Positions 25,320 to 36,944 of a DNA stretch of 64,000 bases are shown in pieces. The stretch is taken from positions 77,584,667-77,648,666 of the forward strand of contig OZ022509.1 in NCBI GenBank assembly GCA_963989385.1. The letters run 5' to 3'. The notes under the pieces were generated by a model that saw only the letters and a list, made by a program, of their open reading frames with translations, did not search any database and was not told the origin of the DNA. The first letter of the stretch is position 1. Each line of letters starts with the position of its first letter. The stretch comes from Ctena decussata (lineage: Eukaryota > Mollusca > Bivalvia > Lucinida > Lucinidae). The position numbers were made by a program, and so were the translations under genes.

Positions 25320-25495
25320 ATAGAAGCAGCGGCAGTGTAGTGGATAACATGCTGGACTACCAATCCAGGGGTCTCAAGATCCACCCCCTGCTTCTCTGGT
25401 CTTTCTGATGAGACTTTAAACCAAGTTCCCATCTCCACATGACCTAGTTGTTGGTAGGACATTAAACTAGAGTTCTCTCACTCACTCACTTGCCC
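25320..25495 (+). mobile_element. Probable tRNA-derived SINE (fourth type)
   Basis: A tRNA-like head (GTAGTGGATAACATGC as A-box-like, CAAGATCCACC as a weak B-box) is followed by a body ending GGTAGGACATTAAACT and (TCAC)n. No clear duplication was found. Confidence 0.5.
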
Positions 25496-25569
25496 TGGTT
25501 CCTATGGTTACCAGTAGATGGAAGAGCCAGCCCTATAGCCAACCTCTGCTGTAGATCTTAACTTTAATT

Positions 25570-25805
25570 GAGCCGTGACATGAGAAAACCAACAAAGTGG
25601 TTGTGCGCCCAGCGCAGACTCAGATCAGCCTGGGCATCTGTCCAGTCCAAGCAGACTATTCGCTAAATATTTAAAGGGTAGCTAAGACTCTAAGCTACTG
25701 CCATGTGGACAGCGAAGACTCTGATCAGACTGGGTGGATGCCCAGGCTGATCTGAGTCTGCGCTGGGCGCACAACCACATTGCTGGTTTTGTCGTGTCAT
25801 GGCTC
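25570..25805. mobile_element. TIR element (GAGCCGTGACA family), copy 2
   Basis: Starts GAGCCGTGACATGAGAAAAC and ends GTTTTGTCGTGTCATGGCTC. It is 236 bp and mostly palindromic. Confidence 0.82.
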
Positions 25806-25842
25806 AATTAAGTTCGACATGAATTATACTTCATGTTTGCAT

Positions 25843-26073
25843 TGATCATTGGTTGTTTTGGGTTTAACGGCCCTTTGAGACAGTATTTCAGTCTATATCG
25901 GGCCGTCTTCCAGAGAGAGGGAGAATGAAGGGGAATGATAGACGAGAGACAAAATGTCCAAACAATCCCCAGTTGCACCTACTGCAAGCACAGTAGGCCC
26001 CTGCCCTACAATGTTCCAAATCAGTAGGACCCGCCGGCACTGAAAGCTATACACATGACCATCTGACAACCCC
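25843..26073 (-). mobile_element. tRNA-derived SINE, family 3
   Basis: On the minus strand it ends in AAGGGCCGTTAAACCCAAAA with an AACC-type tail. The 11-bp duplication CATGTTTGCAT is perfect (25832-25842, 26074-26084). The other copy is 50989-51228. The head is degenerate. Confidence 0.85.
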
Positions 26074-26254
26074 CATGTTTGCATGCTTGGTTTTTTAGAA
26101 TAAACTGTAAAACAAGCAGGACATATTTTACTTGAGTTCCAAAAAAAAAGATGCAAACAGGAACATAACAAGAAGAACTAGAGCATGTGAGCAGGGGCTA
26201 ACATATATCCCCAGCCAATGCCACCACCCTACTCACACTAAACTTTAAACATAA

Positions 26255-27625
26255 CAAGAGGAACAATGGTCCTGTAGCTCACCTGACGTCTTACTGTCAA
26301 CAGACACATTTTGTCACTTCACTTTTTTGTTACAAATTTTAAACCAGTGGTTTTAGAAGAGTGCAGATTTGTCAAACAAATCCAATATAGCTGTGAAGTT
26401 ATACTGGTAACAGAACTGGTTAATAAAGGAAGTCACTAGAGTACCTTGTCCTAAAGTATACAGAGATAAACATTATGAACAAAGATTGGACCAAAACTGT
26501 GCCCTCTAGAGTGTACTCAAGCTTTTTCTCATATCTGATTTAGTGACCTAGTTTTTGACCTGACATGACCCACTCACAAACCTGCCCTATATTTCAAAAC
26601 AAGAATTCTGCGGAATGCTATGTCGCACCTGCACTGCATTTCCACAGTAGCAGATATCATACTGAGAAGAAAGTGAAAGCAAAAAAATGCAAATTTAAAG
26701 AAAATGAAATAGTTTCAGGCAATATTCTGGCACAAATTTTGTCAAAATCCACCCAATGGTTCTTAAGGTACTGCCATTTCTATGTTTGTACTATTTTAGT
26801 AACTGTGGATGGCAGCCATGTTGGATGGCCAATTTGCCAAAAACCAAAATAGCTATATGCAAGGATCATTCTGACACAAAATTGGTCCAAATCCATTCAG
26901 GGGTTCCTGAAATAGTCATTTTTATGTTTTTGCTATTTTTAGTAACGAGAGTGGCGGCCATCTTGGATCGTACATTCCCATAAATGTGAAAAAAAAAGAG
27001 AAAAACTCCTTTCAAGAATCGTTCTGATTAAATCTGAGCAAAATCCACTATGTTAATCGATTTATTGGCATTCCAGCAAAATTCAGACTCGTAAAGGAAA
27101 AGTAGGTCACTGCGACCTAATTTCGCTATAAATTTTTTTCATTTTCATAGTTTTCAAAAAGAAGGTCCTATTGATGTTCCGTGCAAAGTTTCAGCCAAAT
27201 ATACCTAGTGGTTCTAGAGAAAATATTAATTATGTTGTTTTGCTATTTTTAGTAACAGCGGCCATCTTGAATTCTCAACCAGGCTGACTTTCTGTAAACT
27301 GAAGCCGTGTAGTCTGATCATGCTCCATATAGAATTTGAGAACCATGGCTGCAGTGGTTTTGAAGAAATTCAATTTTAACGCCAGGGTTGACGTAAATGT
27401 GAACGGACTGACGGACGGACGGACAGACGGACGGAATGACGGACGGAAAACCGGACGCCTATATCGCACCTTGCTAAAGCAGGTGCGACAAAAATAAAGA
27501 GTCTGACTAAGTTTCATGAATTGGATAAAAACAGTGCCCTCTAGAGTGTACACAAGATTGTTTTCAGATTTTCTAAGATTTGACCTAGTGACCTAATCTT
27601 TGACCTGCACCGCTTTCATCTGAAT
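26255..27625 (+). mobile_element. Tandem-core element fragment, 145-bp type, split
   Basis: The head ACAAGAGGAACAATGGTCC and TAGCTCACCTGA is followed by 145-bp-type units (GTGACCTAGTTTTTGACC, CTCTAGAGTGTAC). It is split by the element at 26597-27497 and resumes with AAGAGTCTGACTAAGTTTCA. No 3' terminus is seen before the sequence becomes unique near 27625. Confidence 0.75.
26597..27497 (+). mobile_element. Nested GTGCGACAAAAA-ending element, complete
   Basis: The head AACAAGAATTCTGCGGAATG and GTCGCACCTGC, units with GGCGGCCATCTTGGAT, an ACGG array (27413-27447) and the TCGCACC/GGTGCGA hairpin with GACAAAAA are all present. The flanks read ATTTCA before and TAAAG after, and the unbroken paralogue has ATTTCATAAAG (18900). 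Insertion was thus between A and T without duplication. Confidence 0.85.
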
Positions 27626-29552
27626 AGTGCCGCTACTTACACCTAGGGCTTCTACGTGAACACGGATAAATGGTAACGGTTCTTGTTTATGTAATAAACG
27701 TTTATAAAATTTACATATCGTTTACCCGAACTTGAACAAGTGCTAGACCGCCATCATAGTGAAATATCGTAGAGCCGTCAGTGGTCGTCCATTTTAATGT
27801 ACTTGACGGCATCCTCAGAAACATCTAACTCTTTATACTCTAAATTCTGCGTATTCTTATGCAAACCAATATCAAGTATATATTATATGAGAATATAGTT
27901 TCATCACAATCGGTAACTTACTATTATATATCAAAAGACCCAAAATGTTACAAGTTTTACAACGGCACTTTACTGTAATAAAATTAGCAGTTCTAACCCA
28001 AGGTGTCAAAGTTGCCGGCTATTTATCATGGATTTTAAGTATAAAGGTGTGGCGTATTAAACTGTTATGTATTCTTATCCCTCAGTGATTCATCATTTTA
28101 GAACTAACTTAAATGATAGAGACTAAGCCAAACAGTATTTTATTAGTTACAGCTTTTAAGGAATCATAGACAACATGCACATTTTGACAGATGATTCACT
28201 GACATGAAAAGGCAGATAAGGCATTAATATTTTGCAAAGGGGGTGGGGGTAATGAATTAACATCTGAAAAGAAACTTGAAATCAAAAGTTGATATAAAAT
28301 CATTTATATCATGATGTGGGTCTTAGAGACAAGGGAGACAGGAATAAAATTTCGGAATATTTGTGGTGTATATGTAAATTATCATATATTTGAAAGTTTA
28401 CCATCAGAAAAGTCAAATTATGCAAATGTGTTGATAAAATAGCATTTCTGTGATAATAATGCATCTAAATGACAAGAAAACTCGTTAATTACAGAGGGTT
28501 TTACCCCAGTATAAAATATCAAGAGTTTTCTTAACAATGTCATATTTTTACCTAATTTGTTTCAAAGCAATAAAGTTTTCGTAAAAAAAATTAATGACAA
28601 ATGAATCTGAAGTTAAATCTATAGAGTAATTTGTTAAGAGTGATTTTGCAAAACTGTATGAAAGAAAAATCAGATCAAATGTTTATGCTCGATGTGAGAA
28701 CAAATCTAATAACAAGAGACTAAAGGAAATCTGCAAAGTGCCTCTGTGTTTACAAATACTGATACAGATTCTATCCCTACCCCCTAAAATTTAAAGTTTC
28801 ATTTGAGAATGGGGGTACCCTTTCGATTTAGTCAGAAATTCCATAGTAAACCGTGGAAAAGTAATAAAAACTAAATGAAAAAGATCACGAAAATTTTCCC
28901 CGCAATACCAGTACTTTTACATCTTAGATATGTCTATTAGTTTTCAAAAACAAGCTCTTAAGATGCCGACTCTAATGCAAATCAAAATTTTGCCGTCACC
29001 ATTGTCAGCCCCGTAGAGGGTGGTGTCCATGGAAATTCAGATTTTCTCGTCATTTTGAAATCGAAAAAAGAATTCTTTGGTACTTACAAAGTTTTGCCAA
29101 AATCACAACATTATTAAGATTTCAGTGTAAGTTTAAATAATGTCTACGAACTTTCTTAACACCCTGTAGAATACAAATTTTTTAAGTCTGTGACCTTGTC
29201 CTTTGGTCAGTATCAGCATACAGAGGATGTCAACTTATCTGCTGCAACCTAGAAGTAAATCTATTACATTCAATTTGAAATTTTACACAACATTCTAATG
29301 CAGTGCACCTGTAGAAGCAATGGAAAGTCAGCAACAATTCACTGTCGGAGCGCATGAGTCTAACTGTTGACATCACTGGCAATAACTGACGTAATTTTGT
29401 GATGTTTTGAGACGTTGACAGTGTAACGTCTCTTTTTCTTTCTAAAATCGCCATTAAAACGTACATTTATCTTAGATACAATTCAGAATAGGAGCTGGAG
29501 CATGAATGCGCTGGCTGGAAGGTTGGGAGAAATTGAATGAAAATATTACTTT
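27626..29552. other. Unique AT-rich sequence, no gene seen
   Basis: Almost 2 kb without recognised repeats, splice-flanked exons or conserved frames on either strand. It is probably intronic sequence of the minus-strand Ig gene. Confidence 0.5.
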
Positions 29553-29796
29553 TTCAGTGAGAATTAGAATTAGAATGAATGAATTAGAATTAGAATTTAA
29601 TTACTGCACAGCTATACCCAAGTTTTGGGTTAAGGGCATATAACATACATTGAACAAATACAATTAACAATACAATATGAATTGCACACATGCACACTCA
29701 CACTCACACTCACACATACAAAATAGAGCAGTTATGAGTCATCATGTAATTCGTTCGCTTGATAAATGGTTTGGAGTCAGTAGACTTGCATACTGT

Positions 29797-31463
29797 TTAT
29801 GTAATTTTACTATCATGTACAAATGTAGCTATGGCTTTGATAATATTCTTGTCAGAGCATGTCATAAGTTTAATAAAAGTAGTCACATGATCTACACCCA
29901 GAACGATATCAGTTGCATTTATACTGTCAAACATTTTCTGTCTTAACGTATCATATTTATTACATTCACATAGAAAATGAATTTCATTTCAACCATATTA
30001 CAAGAATCACATAACCTATCTTCAGGCTTTTCCCCACAATATCTACCACGTTCTATTCTTAATCTGTGGGTACTAATTCGGAAAGAACAGAGACACCTTC
30101 TTAAATCTTTATCCAACAGATTTTCAAGATACGGTTCAATTCCAAAATTTTGTTTTAGTAACTTGTAAGTTCGCATTTTTTTCATTCCTTCCTCAGATGA
30201 CAAACGTTTTTTCCAAAATGCAATAAATCTTTCCTTTAATTTATTTTTAACCGAAAAAAGAAGTGCCGATGCATTAAATGTACTCTGATAATTCCAAACA
30301 TGAGAAGACCCAAGGTCATATAACAAAGACTTAACAAACTGTAACCAAATTTTGTTGTTATTATTCGAAGCATTCACTTGCTCCTGATATGCTTTTCGTA
30401 ACAGAGAATCAGTATTTGACTGAATTGTATGTAACCAAAAATTAATACAGTTTGTTAGAATTGAAATTATGAGGGGAAACTGTCCTAGTTCACTTATAAC
30501 AGCAAAATTACATGCTTTAGAATGAACCCCCAAGACGTGTTTACAAAACCTCATATACGTTTTATCAAATTCATTTGTATTTTTCAATGTCAATTCAAAC
30601 ATTTCCTCCACCGTTTTACCCCTAAAACAAGGTTTATATGCTGACCATATGTCACTATTATACAAAGCTATAGGTTTCACTAATGCATCAAAAATGTGTA
30701 AAATTGAAGATGGTTTTATGGTTTTATCAAATATACTCTGTTTGATAGAAAACAGAGCTCTGCTGGCTTTCATACTAAGAGTCTTTTCAGCGACAGAGGA
30801 TTTCGCATTACTGGTAAATATAACTCCTAGGTATTTGTACTGATTGACATATTCTATATCATCTGTGCCTATAACAAATTTGAATTTATCTTTAAGCACA
30901 CGTCCTGTTTTTGAAAATGTCATGACTTTTGATTTATCTGTATTAATAGCTAAACCCCACTGTTTACAGTATTCGTGTACCCTATCTATATTTCTTTGAA
31001 GTGCCTCTTCTGAAGTGGACATCAGTACTAAATCATCAGCATATAACAGATGGTTAACCTTAGAATCATAAACAGTAGGTACATCATCTGCTAAAATTGT
31101 ATCTCCAATATCATTTATAAAGATGTTAAATAAAAGGGGACTTAAGACGCTACCATGGTGAACTCCTTGTTTTATAGGGATAGAATCTGTCAGAGTGTTT
31201 TTGCATTTTACTCGCAAAATAGAATTTTGATACATCAATTTTATCAATTCATAAATTTTACCATTAATTCCAGCTCTCTGTAATTTCAGCAATAAGCCCT
31301 CGTGACACACGGTGTCAAAAGCTTTTCTAAAATCGATAAAACATGCAAATAATTTATTTCCCTTACCGTTTTTATGAATATATTTATCAATTATTGTTTT
31401 TAAGATAAAAATTTGATCCGAGGTGCGGTGATTTTTTACGAAATCCAGCTTGTTCTCTGCCAA
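29797..31463 (-). pseudogene. LINE ORF2, reverse transcriptase core and C-terminus
   Basis: This is the second half of ORF2. It begins in the reverse transcriptase fingers (KNHRTSDQIFILKTIID) and holds the catalytic aspartates in FIDFRKAFDTV and YADDLVLMS, the QGVHHGSVLSPLLFN motif and a long thumb/connection region. The C-terminal CDSC opens a CCHC-type knuckle. The frame breaks near 30005: the as-read product stops at 29943, but the neighbouring frame continues with EIHFLCECNKY and runs to a stop at 29797, as the family knuckle requires. At the 5' side it is out of frame with the endonuclease half because of a T6 (A6 on the coding strand) run at 31432-31437. The enzyme would copy element RNA at the nicked target in the nucleus. 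Confidence 0.9.
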
Positions 31464-33354
31464 TAAAAGACTTGTCCTCTAAAAATTTAGAAATTCTCTC
31501 ATTTATTACATGAGAAAACAATTTACCCAAACAGCTATTTAATGTAATGCCGCGATAATTATTAGGATCAGCACCATTGCCTTGTTTATGTATGGGAATA
31601 ATTATACCCTCCGTCCAGGAATCAGGGAATTGGCCTGTCTTAAGAAGAACATTGAATATTTTGACAACCGTTTTGATGATGGATGGTAAAGCTGATTTAA
31701 GCATTTCGTTTTTAATCATATCATATGCACTAGATTTATTATTCTTTAAGTGTTCGCAGGCATTCAATATTTCCTTTTCAGTTATATCATAGTCTAAATT
31801 ACCAGGCTGCTCTGCTTTCTCAAAATTTAGCAATTCGTTTCTAATCTGGTGTTGTCTTTCATTATCTATCTTACAATTATTACTCTTTAGTAAATCTCTA
31901 AAATGTGAGTACCATTGTGTACGATTAATTTTCTCTGCCCTATCTGAAGGTAATGATTCATTTTTTAATTCATGTATAACTTTCCATGCCGCTTGAGGGT
32001 CAGTTTCCATGGTTTTGCTAAGAATTTCGGTTAGATTTTCCCTATATTTTCTCCTTTTGTATTTTATCAGCTTTTTATATTCCCTAAATTTTTTGTAGTA
32101 TCTTACTCGTGCATCATCATTGGTAACGTTTCTGTTAAAACAATTCTTTGCTGACTTTAACTCTTTGAGTAAGCTTCTACAATCTTTATCATACCACTTT
32201 TTATTAACTGTCTTGATTTTTCTTTTTGTAAGTTTAAATGACTTCCTAACTAAGCATTTATTTCCAGCCAATACAATTAAATCGGTGATCTCATCAATCA
32301 TAGACTTAACATTCATATAGCCACCTTCAAGTTGTTTATCAATATCAATAAGCTTTTGCTGAATTTCATTGGAATGAAAAGCCTCTTGATATTTATTCTT
32401 TGCTTCAGCTGACCATAAAAATTTATCAGGTAATTGAGTATATTTCAAATTTGAATGAGCCTCACAAAAGGACTCGTCAGTTTCACTTTCAAAACTGATC
32501 TTTAACTTTAATGATATTAAACAGTGATCAGAAAAAAGACTTATGTCATGTACACTCATGCTTAATATTTCATTAGATAATGAATAACTTGAAATTAAAT
32601 AATCCACCACGCTACTACCACTTAGTGTATGACATGTAAATTTGCCACAAAAATCACCTAAAGTGCGCCCATTTAAGATATACATCTGATTGTCAACACA
32701 AAGATCAACTAACCATTTGCCATATTGATTTACATTTTTGCTGTCATAAGAAACTCTAGGAAGTATAAATTCATATAAATCATTATGTGGCATAGGTACA
32801 TGTGGTTCATCCTCCTTCGCTAAAAAATCACTGCTGTCCCCTACTCTAGCATTAAAATCACCACAAATAATTACCTTACCTTGACATGAAGAATATTCAA
32901 TATGCTTTTCCAGTTTTTGCATAATTTCATTCCCATGAACTTTACCATAACTGGAATTGATAGGTGGTAAATACACAAATGCTATGAATAAATCGCTAGA
33001 AAGCTTTGTAATCTGATTTTGTACACAAACCCAGATAACATCACTGTCAGAAAGAGGATCAAACTTGCAAGCATTTCTGAGAGATTCCTTAACTAAAATT
33101 GCTATCCCACCGGATGACTTCCAGGCTTTCTTGTGTTTAGGTCGATCTTTACGAAATACGTAATAACCTGGCAATGAGATCTCAGTCTCTGTGCCAGCAT
33201 GAGTTTCCATCAGACCTATCAAATCAAATTTATTGAGAGTGTTGATTACATCTGGATTATGAATTTTGTTATTTTTTTCACCATTAGTCTTAGACTCCAA
33301 ACCATTTATATTCTAGCTTGAGATTGTTAGGAACTTTCCACTGTTATTCGCCAT
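31387..33354 (-). pseudogene. LINE ORF2, APE endonuclease and RT N-terminus
   Basis: The likely start is the ATG at 33354, which gives 13 residues and then an in-frame TAG (33313-33315) where the family has the Trp of a WNxNGL motif. The sequence continues NINGLESK. Downstream, endonuclease/exonuclease/phosphatase residues are all present: the LMETH glutamate, YLPP, CGDFNARVG, SSVVDYL and FSDHC. From about residue 460 the reverse transcriptase begins (NNKSSAYDMI, NNYRGITLNSCLGKLFSH, REQAGFRK). It then runs out of frame at 31432-31437. The endonuclease would nick target DNA for priming. Apart from the stop and the 1-nt indel it looks intact. Confidence 0.9.
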
Positions 33355-33628
33355 ATTACAATAATGCTAAGCTCAACTTCATAAAAGTCAGATTAGGGTG
33401 AAATACTAGAAAAGAAATATATATATATTATGGACATAAATCCCTTATATCATTCATAAAAGCTCATTTCAAGAAAGAGCCATATTAAATACACATTTGA
33501 CCCATTCATTTTTGAAGTACAAAAATCTCAATTGACAATTTTAAACTGATACTAAACTTAAAGAAAGGAAAAAATCATTCGTTAATTTCGTACTCAGAGT
33601 TCATGGTATATCATTATATATGACCAAT

Positions 33629-34462
33629 TCAGCGCCTACCATAGTAATAATAATCATCAGTATCCGAGTATCTGTCCCCTGAATATCTATCATCTCTCTC
33701 ATCAAATCTTTCACTCGAGTAATTTTCACTATTGAAAGTTCTTTGTGTATCATACGTATGATTGTCTTTGTTGTAGTCACTTCTGTAATATTGCCTGTCA
33801 TTGTCTCTATGTTCATTTCTGTTATAGTGTCTCCCGTTGTCTCTGTTGTAATTTCTGTAGTATTGTCTCTCATTGTCTCGGTTGTCATTTCTCGATGGAT
33901 ATCCTGAAAAACCATGATTGCCAGGATACATCTGAGGTTGATATCCACGATCTGTATTATGTCGTTGGGCACGTCCTTCAGGATGGTAATGAAATCGACT
34001 ATACTTTCCATTTCCATTATGCGATTTATAGGATCTGTGATTTCTGCAGCCTCTATCATCGAACATGTCCAATCTATTCGTGTCTGTAGTACCATTATGA
34101 TGCGTAGAATGTGAGGTTTCAGACCCAGTTTCAAGTCGTTGGTCCCCTTTCTTGAGAACCCGAATGATCTCTTTCTCCAGATTCCCAGCGAAAACTGCAA
34201 CTCCTTGTCCCGCAAGGTGTATCATGTCAGGCCTATAATAGTCTTTAATTGGTATCCCCCTTTCAGCTAGATTTCCGTGATCTATAAAACTAATTTCTGA
34301 TTTATTTATTTCTGTCAGTCTTTTCTCATTTTCTGCGTTATAGAGGTTGCGATCAATGTCAATTTCATGGTCACCGATTGGAATAACTTTTGACACTACT
34401 ACTTTACTTTCAGGTGCTACTTCTCTGAATGATGCGATGCTTTCTGTGAGACCTTTCCGCAA
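33629..34462 (-). pseudogene. LINE ORF1, C-terminal part (SGNH end, Arg/Tyr-rich tail)
   Basis: This frame continues the SGNH hydrolase fold begun upstream. It reads SKVVVSKVIPIGD, then YYRPDMIHLAGQG, whose Asp and His (residues 79 and 82 as read) match the catalytic block V of SGNH esterases, and then GVAVFAGNLEKEI. A low-complexity tail of about 100 residues follows, rich in Arg, Asn, Asp and Tyr, probably disordered and nucleic-acid binding. It is separated from the upstream part by a frame change near 34460. Esterase-like ORF1 domains are known from CR1-type LINEs. Confidence 0.8.
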
Positions 34463-36627
34463 TCGACAGTAGATTCTTTTCCTCGAAGGTTATTTATACC
34501 AGTATGGATGATTATCATTTTAGCATCTTTGACTTGATCTGTCAGTGAATGAAGGTCTTCTATTTTGGATGCTTTAAGCTTCTTCACATACGTTTTTGTT
34601 GATTTACCCAAAATAGCTGGATTGACCTGACCTGATATGGAATCTCCCACTAAGTAAACCATTTCCCTTCTCGTATATGTCTTAGGCTTGTCAGAGTCAG
34701 TTTTATCTTCAGCATTCTTAAGTGTCTCTTTATTATTGTTGGTGGTATTGATTGACTTCTCTAGTGTATCTAGCTCATTAGACATTTCTGATACTTGTGT
34801 ACTTGCAGATTTGAAATTTTTTTTCTTTCCTGGTTCGGTTCCTTTAAAGATAATTTCATCATCAGATTCATCCTCAAGTTCTGCAAACCTGTTATCTACA
34901 ACAGGAATGATTTCAACATCGCAAGTTTTTTCTTTCGTTGGTCTAGACGGTCTTGTGAATTCATCCTTCTCAGATATTGAAGTCAATGATTTTTCTACAT
35001 CAGTTAAAGTACGCCCTGTTCTCTTAATTTCAGTCTGTATTTCCGTGAGTGCTTCTGTTATCTGAGTATTCTTTGATTCTAGAGTGTGAAACTTTGTAGC
35101 ACAGTCACGGGACAGCTTATCCATGTTAGACCGGGCCGAAGTAATGGAAGTTTCAAGCATTTGAATTGTAGTATTTGCCAAATCTAAACGGGAGTCAACT
35201 TTCTTCTGAAGGTTTAAGACCGCTGTTTTTAGCTCATCATGACTGTGATTGACAGTTTGCTCCCTTTTTGAGTTCTCTCCCAACTGTTCAATTTTTACGA
35301 AGCATAAACGAATGCCCTCTTTTACTTCTTTTGACAGATTAGAAACATATTTTCCATCCTCTTGCTGTTTCTCTTTAATTCCGCCAATTTGCTGTTTTAT
35401 CTCCATTTTAAATTCTAGCTGGTCTTCTCTCAGTTGATGCAATTCGGTAACAATTGTCTCTAATATCGTTTCCATATTTGTCATAATTTTTAATGTCTGA
35501 ATATTATCGGTTGATTCATTGATACTTGTAGAACATCCCGCTTTCCCTTTGGGGTTTTCTCTCTGCGGACTGGCAGGCTTAGGTTGAGTACTCACAAACG
35601 ACCCATTCATTGATCCAGGTACTGGGATATCACTCCTGTCTCTTGTTACTTTCCTGTTTGGTGTCATATTAATTTTCATTACAGGTTGTGTTGTTGTAAT
35701 GGTGGGAATGGGAGTAAACTTTTTCTGTATAACACTGACTTTTGGCTGAGTATTGGGGACTGTAGGTTTTTCAATGATTGGGCAGATATTATTGCTAGAC
35801 GTAACTCCAGAGCATTCTTCAGATTTCTGAGTATTTGCAGTATTCTGTTTCGCAGCTTTCACCGCCAACTTGTCAGCCTCTTCATTTCCAGGAATCCCTG
35901 AGTGAGCCGCTACATGCTTCCACGTGATTTTTGTTTTGCTATCCTCAGCAAGCTTTGCTAGCTCCATCCATATATCTTTGTTTTTGACATCTTCCCCATC
36001 CGCAGTCTTCGATCCATTTTCTTTCCATTTATAAATCCATTCTGTCACCCCTTGGATCACATAGTTACTGTCAGAGTATAAAATCAGTTGTTCAAGATTA
36101 TGGTCTCTAGCCACCTGTAGTGCTTTGATTGCTGCCGCTAACTCTGCCTTGTTATTCGTAACTGCGCTCTCCTGCGGCAGTGGATAACTACAGTTCCACG
36201 GATGTTGATCTCCCCAAAATAGTCCATAACCTGCCTGTGCTGTCGACGCACCGTTCCGGATGCAGCTTCCATCAATGTAAACCGTAGGTATCGTATCCTG
36301 GTGTTCCACGTTTCCAGAAGTGTCCTTCACTGTTGATTCATATTCCATAGTATTTGTATTTATTGTGCACGATTTATGCCCTCTGCCTTGCTCATAAGCA
36401 GATTTACTGAAAGTGTTTTCACCGTCAAACACATTAAAAGTAAAAAGTATGCAAAGACCAGGAACTGAAACAATCAAAATCCAAATCCAGCCCTCAAACC
36501 ATAGTTGGAAACAACTAAGATTACAAATAATCAAGATACAGAGAACATATAGCCAACCGAGTGAGCAGCTTGTTCCCAAAAGGTGGCCACTCAGCAACCC
36601 AAACCGAACCAAAAATAATAATAACAT
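34417..36627 (-). pseudogene. LINE ORF1, RNase H1 + coiled coil + SGNH start
   Basis: The open frame is 736 codons. The likelier Met is at 36348, because the first 93 residues are hydrophobic and may be leader or intron translation. Residues 115-260 form an RNase H1 domain with all expected acidic residues: Asp119 in YIDGS, Glu162 in NNKAEL, Asp186 in YSDSN, His242 and Asp252 in HSGIPGNEEAD. It also has the eukaryotic-type WKENGSKTADGEDVKNKD loop. A Pro/Ser/Thr-rich linker (265-370) and a long coiled coil (about 375-570) follow. Residues 658-714 start an SGNH domain (YLVGDSISG, IIHTGINNL). The frame then shifts near 34460, and the rest of the fold is read in another frame. RNase H could remove RNA from RNA:DNA hybrids. 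Its place upstream of the coiled coil, not after the RT, is unusual. Confidence 0.88.
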
Positions 36628-36813
36628 ACATAAGGTAAAACATCACAGAAACTCTGACACCAAAAACAGGCAACAAAGAACCACAACAGAACTACCGCCT
36701 TGGAACGGTCAGTAATGAATTACTGGGGGGCTTAAATCGATTTTACAGGCCCAACCTCACCCTCAGTTTCTGAAGTGGTACAAAACATGATGACATGCAA
36801 GCCGCCGCCTCAC
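36407..36813 (-). other. Possible 407-nt intron between RNase H1 domains
   Basis: The hybrid-binding domain frame meets a donor-like CA/GTGAGG at 36814/36813. An acceptor-like CACTTTCAG ends at 36407. Splicing would join a phase-2 donor to the RNase H frame without breaking it. A pyrimidine-richer acceptor (GATTGTTTCAG) lies a little upstream but would shift the frame. This is inferred from sequence only. Confidence 0.45.
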
Positions 36814-36944
36814 TGTAAACCTTTAAACTTGGCTTTCGCAAATCCAAGGACAGAATCTCCCGCTTGTGTCCAACTGGTGTATATTCCTACCTCTTTACCG
36901 TTCGTTACTGCATAAAAATTATATTTCTGACGGTGAGTGGGCAT
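36811..36944 (-). pseudogene. RNase H1 hybrid-binding domain (HBD)
   Basis: From the Met at 36944 the frame reads a 44-residue domain with YNFYAVTNGKEVGIYTSW and KAKFKGL. These are the signature aromatic and basic residues of the N-terminal RNA:DNA-hybrid-binding domain of eukaryotic RNase H1. It ends in a stop at 36811 unless spliced at 36813. The frame is open upstream to 37178, but that part has no recognised domain. Its position upstream of the RNase H catalytic domain, on the same strand, suggests that both come from one RNase H1. The same fold occurs in caulimovirus transactivators, but the neighbouring RNase H makes an RNase H1 source much likelier. Confidence 0.8.

Noticed and set aside
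33601..34215. Overlapping 204-residue frame on the minus strand
   Set aside because: It is a compositional shadow of the Arg/Tyr/Asp-rich ORF1 tail, rich in Thr/Ile/Met, with no domain.
36811..36944. Caulimovirus-type transactivator domain
   Set aside because: The fold is shared, but the neighbouring RNase H1 catalytic domain on the same strand makes a cellular RNase H1 origin far likelier.
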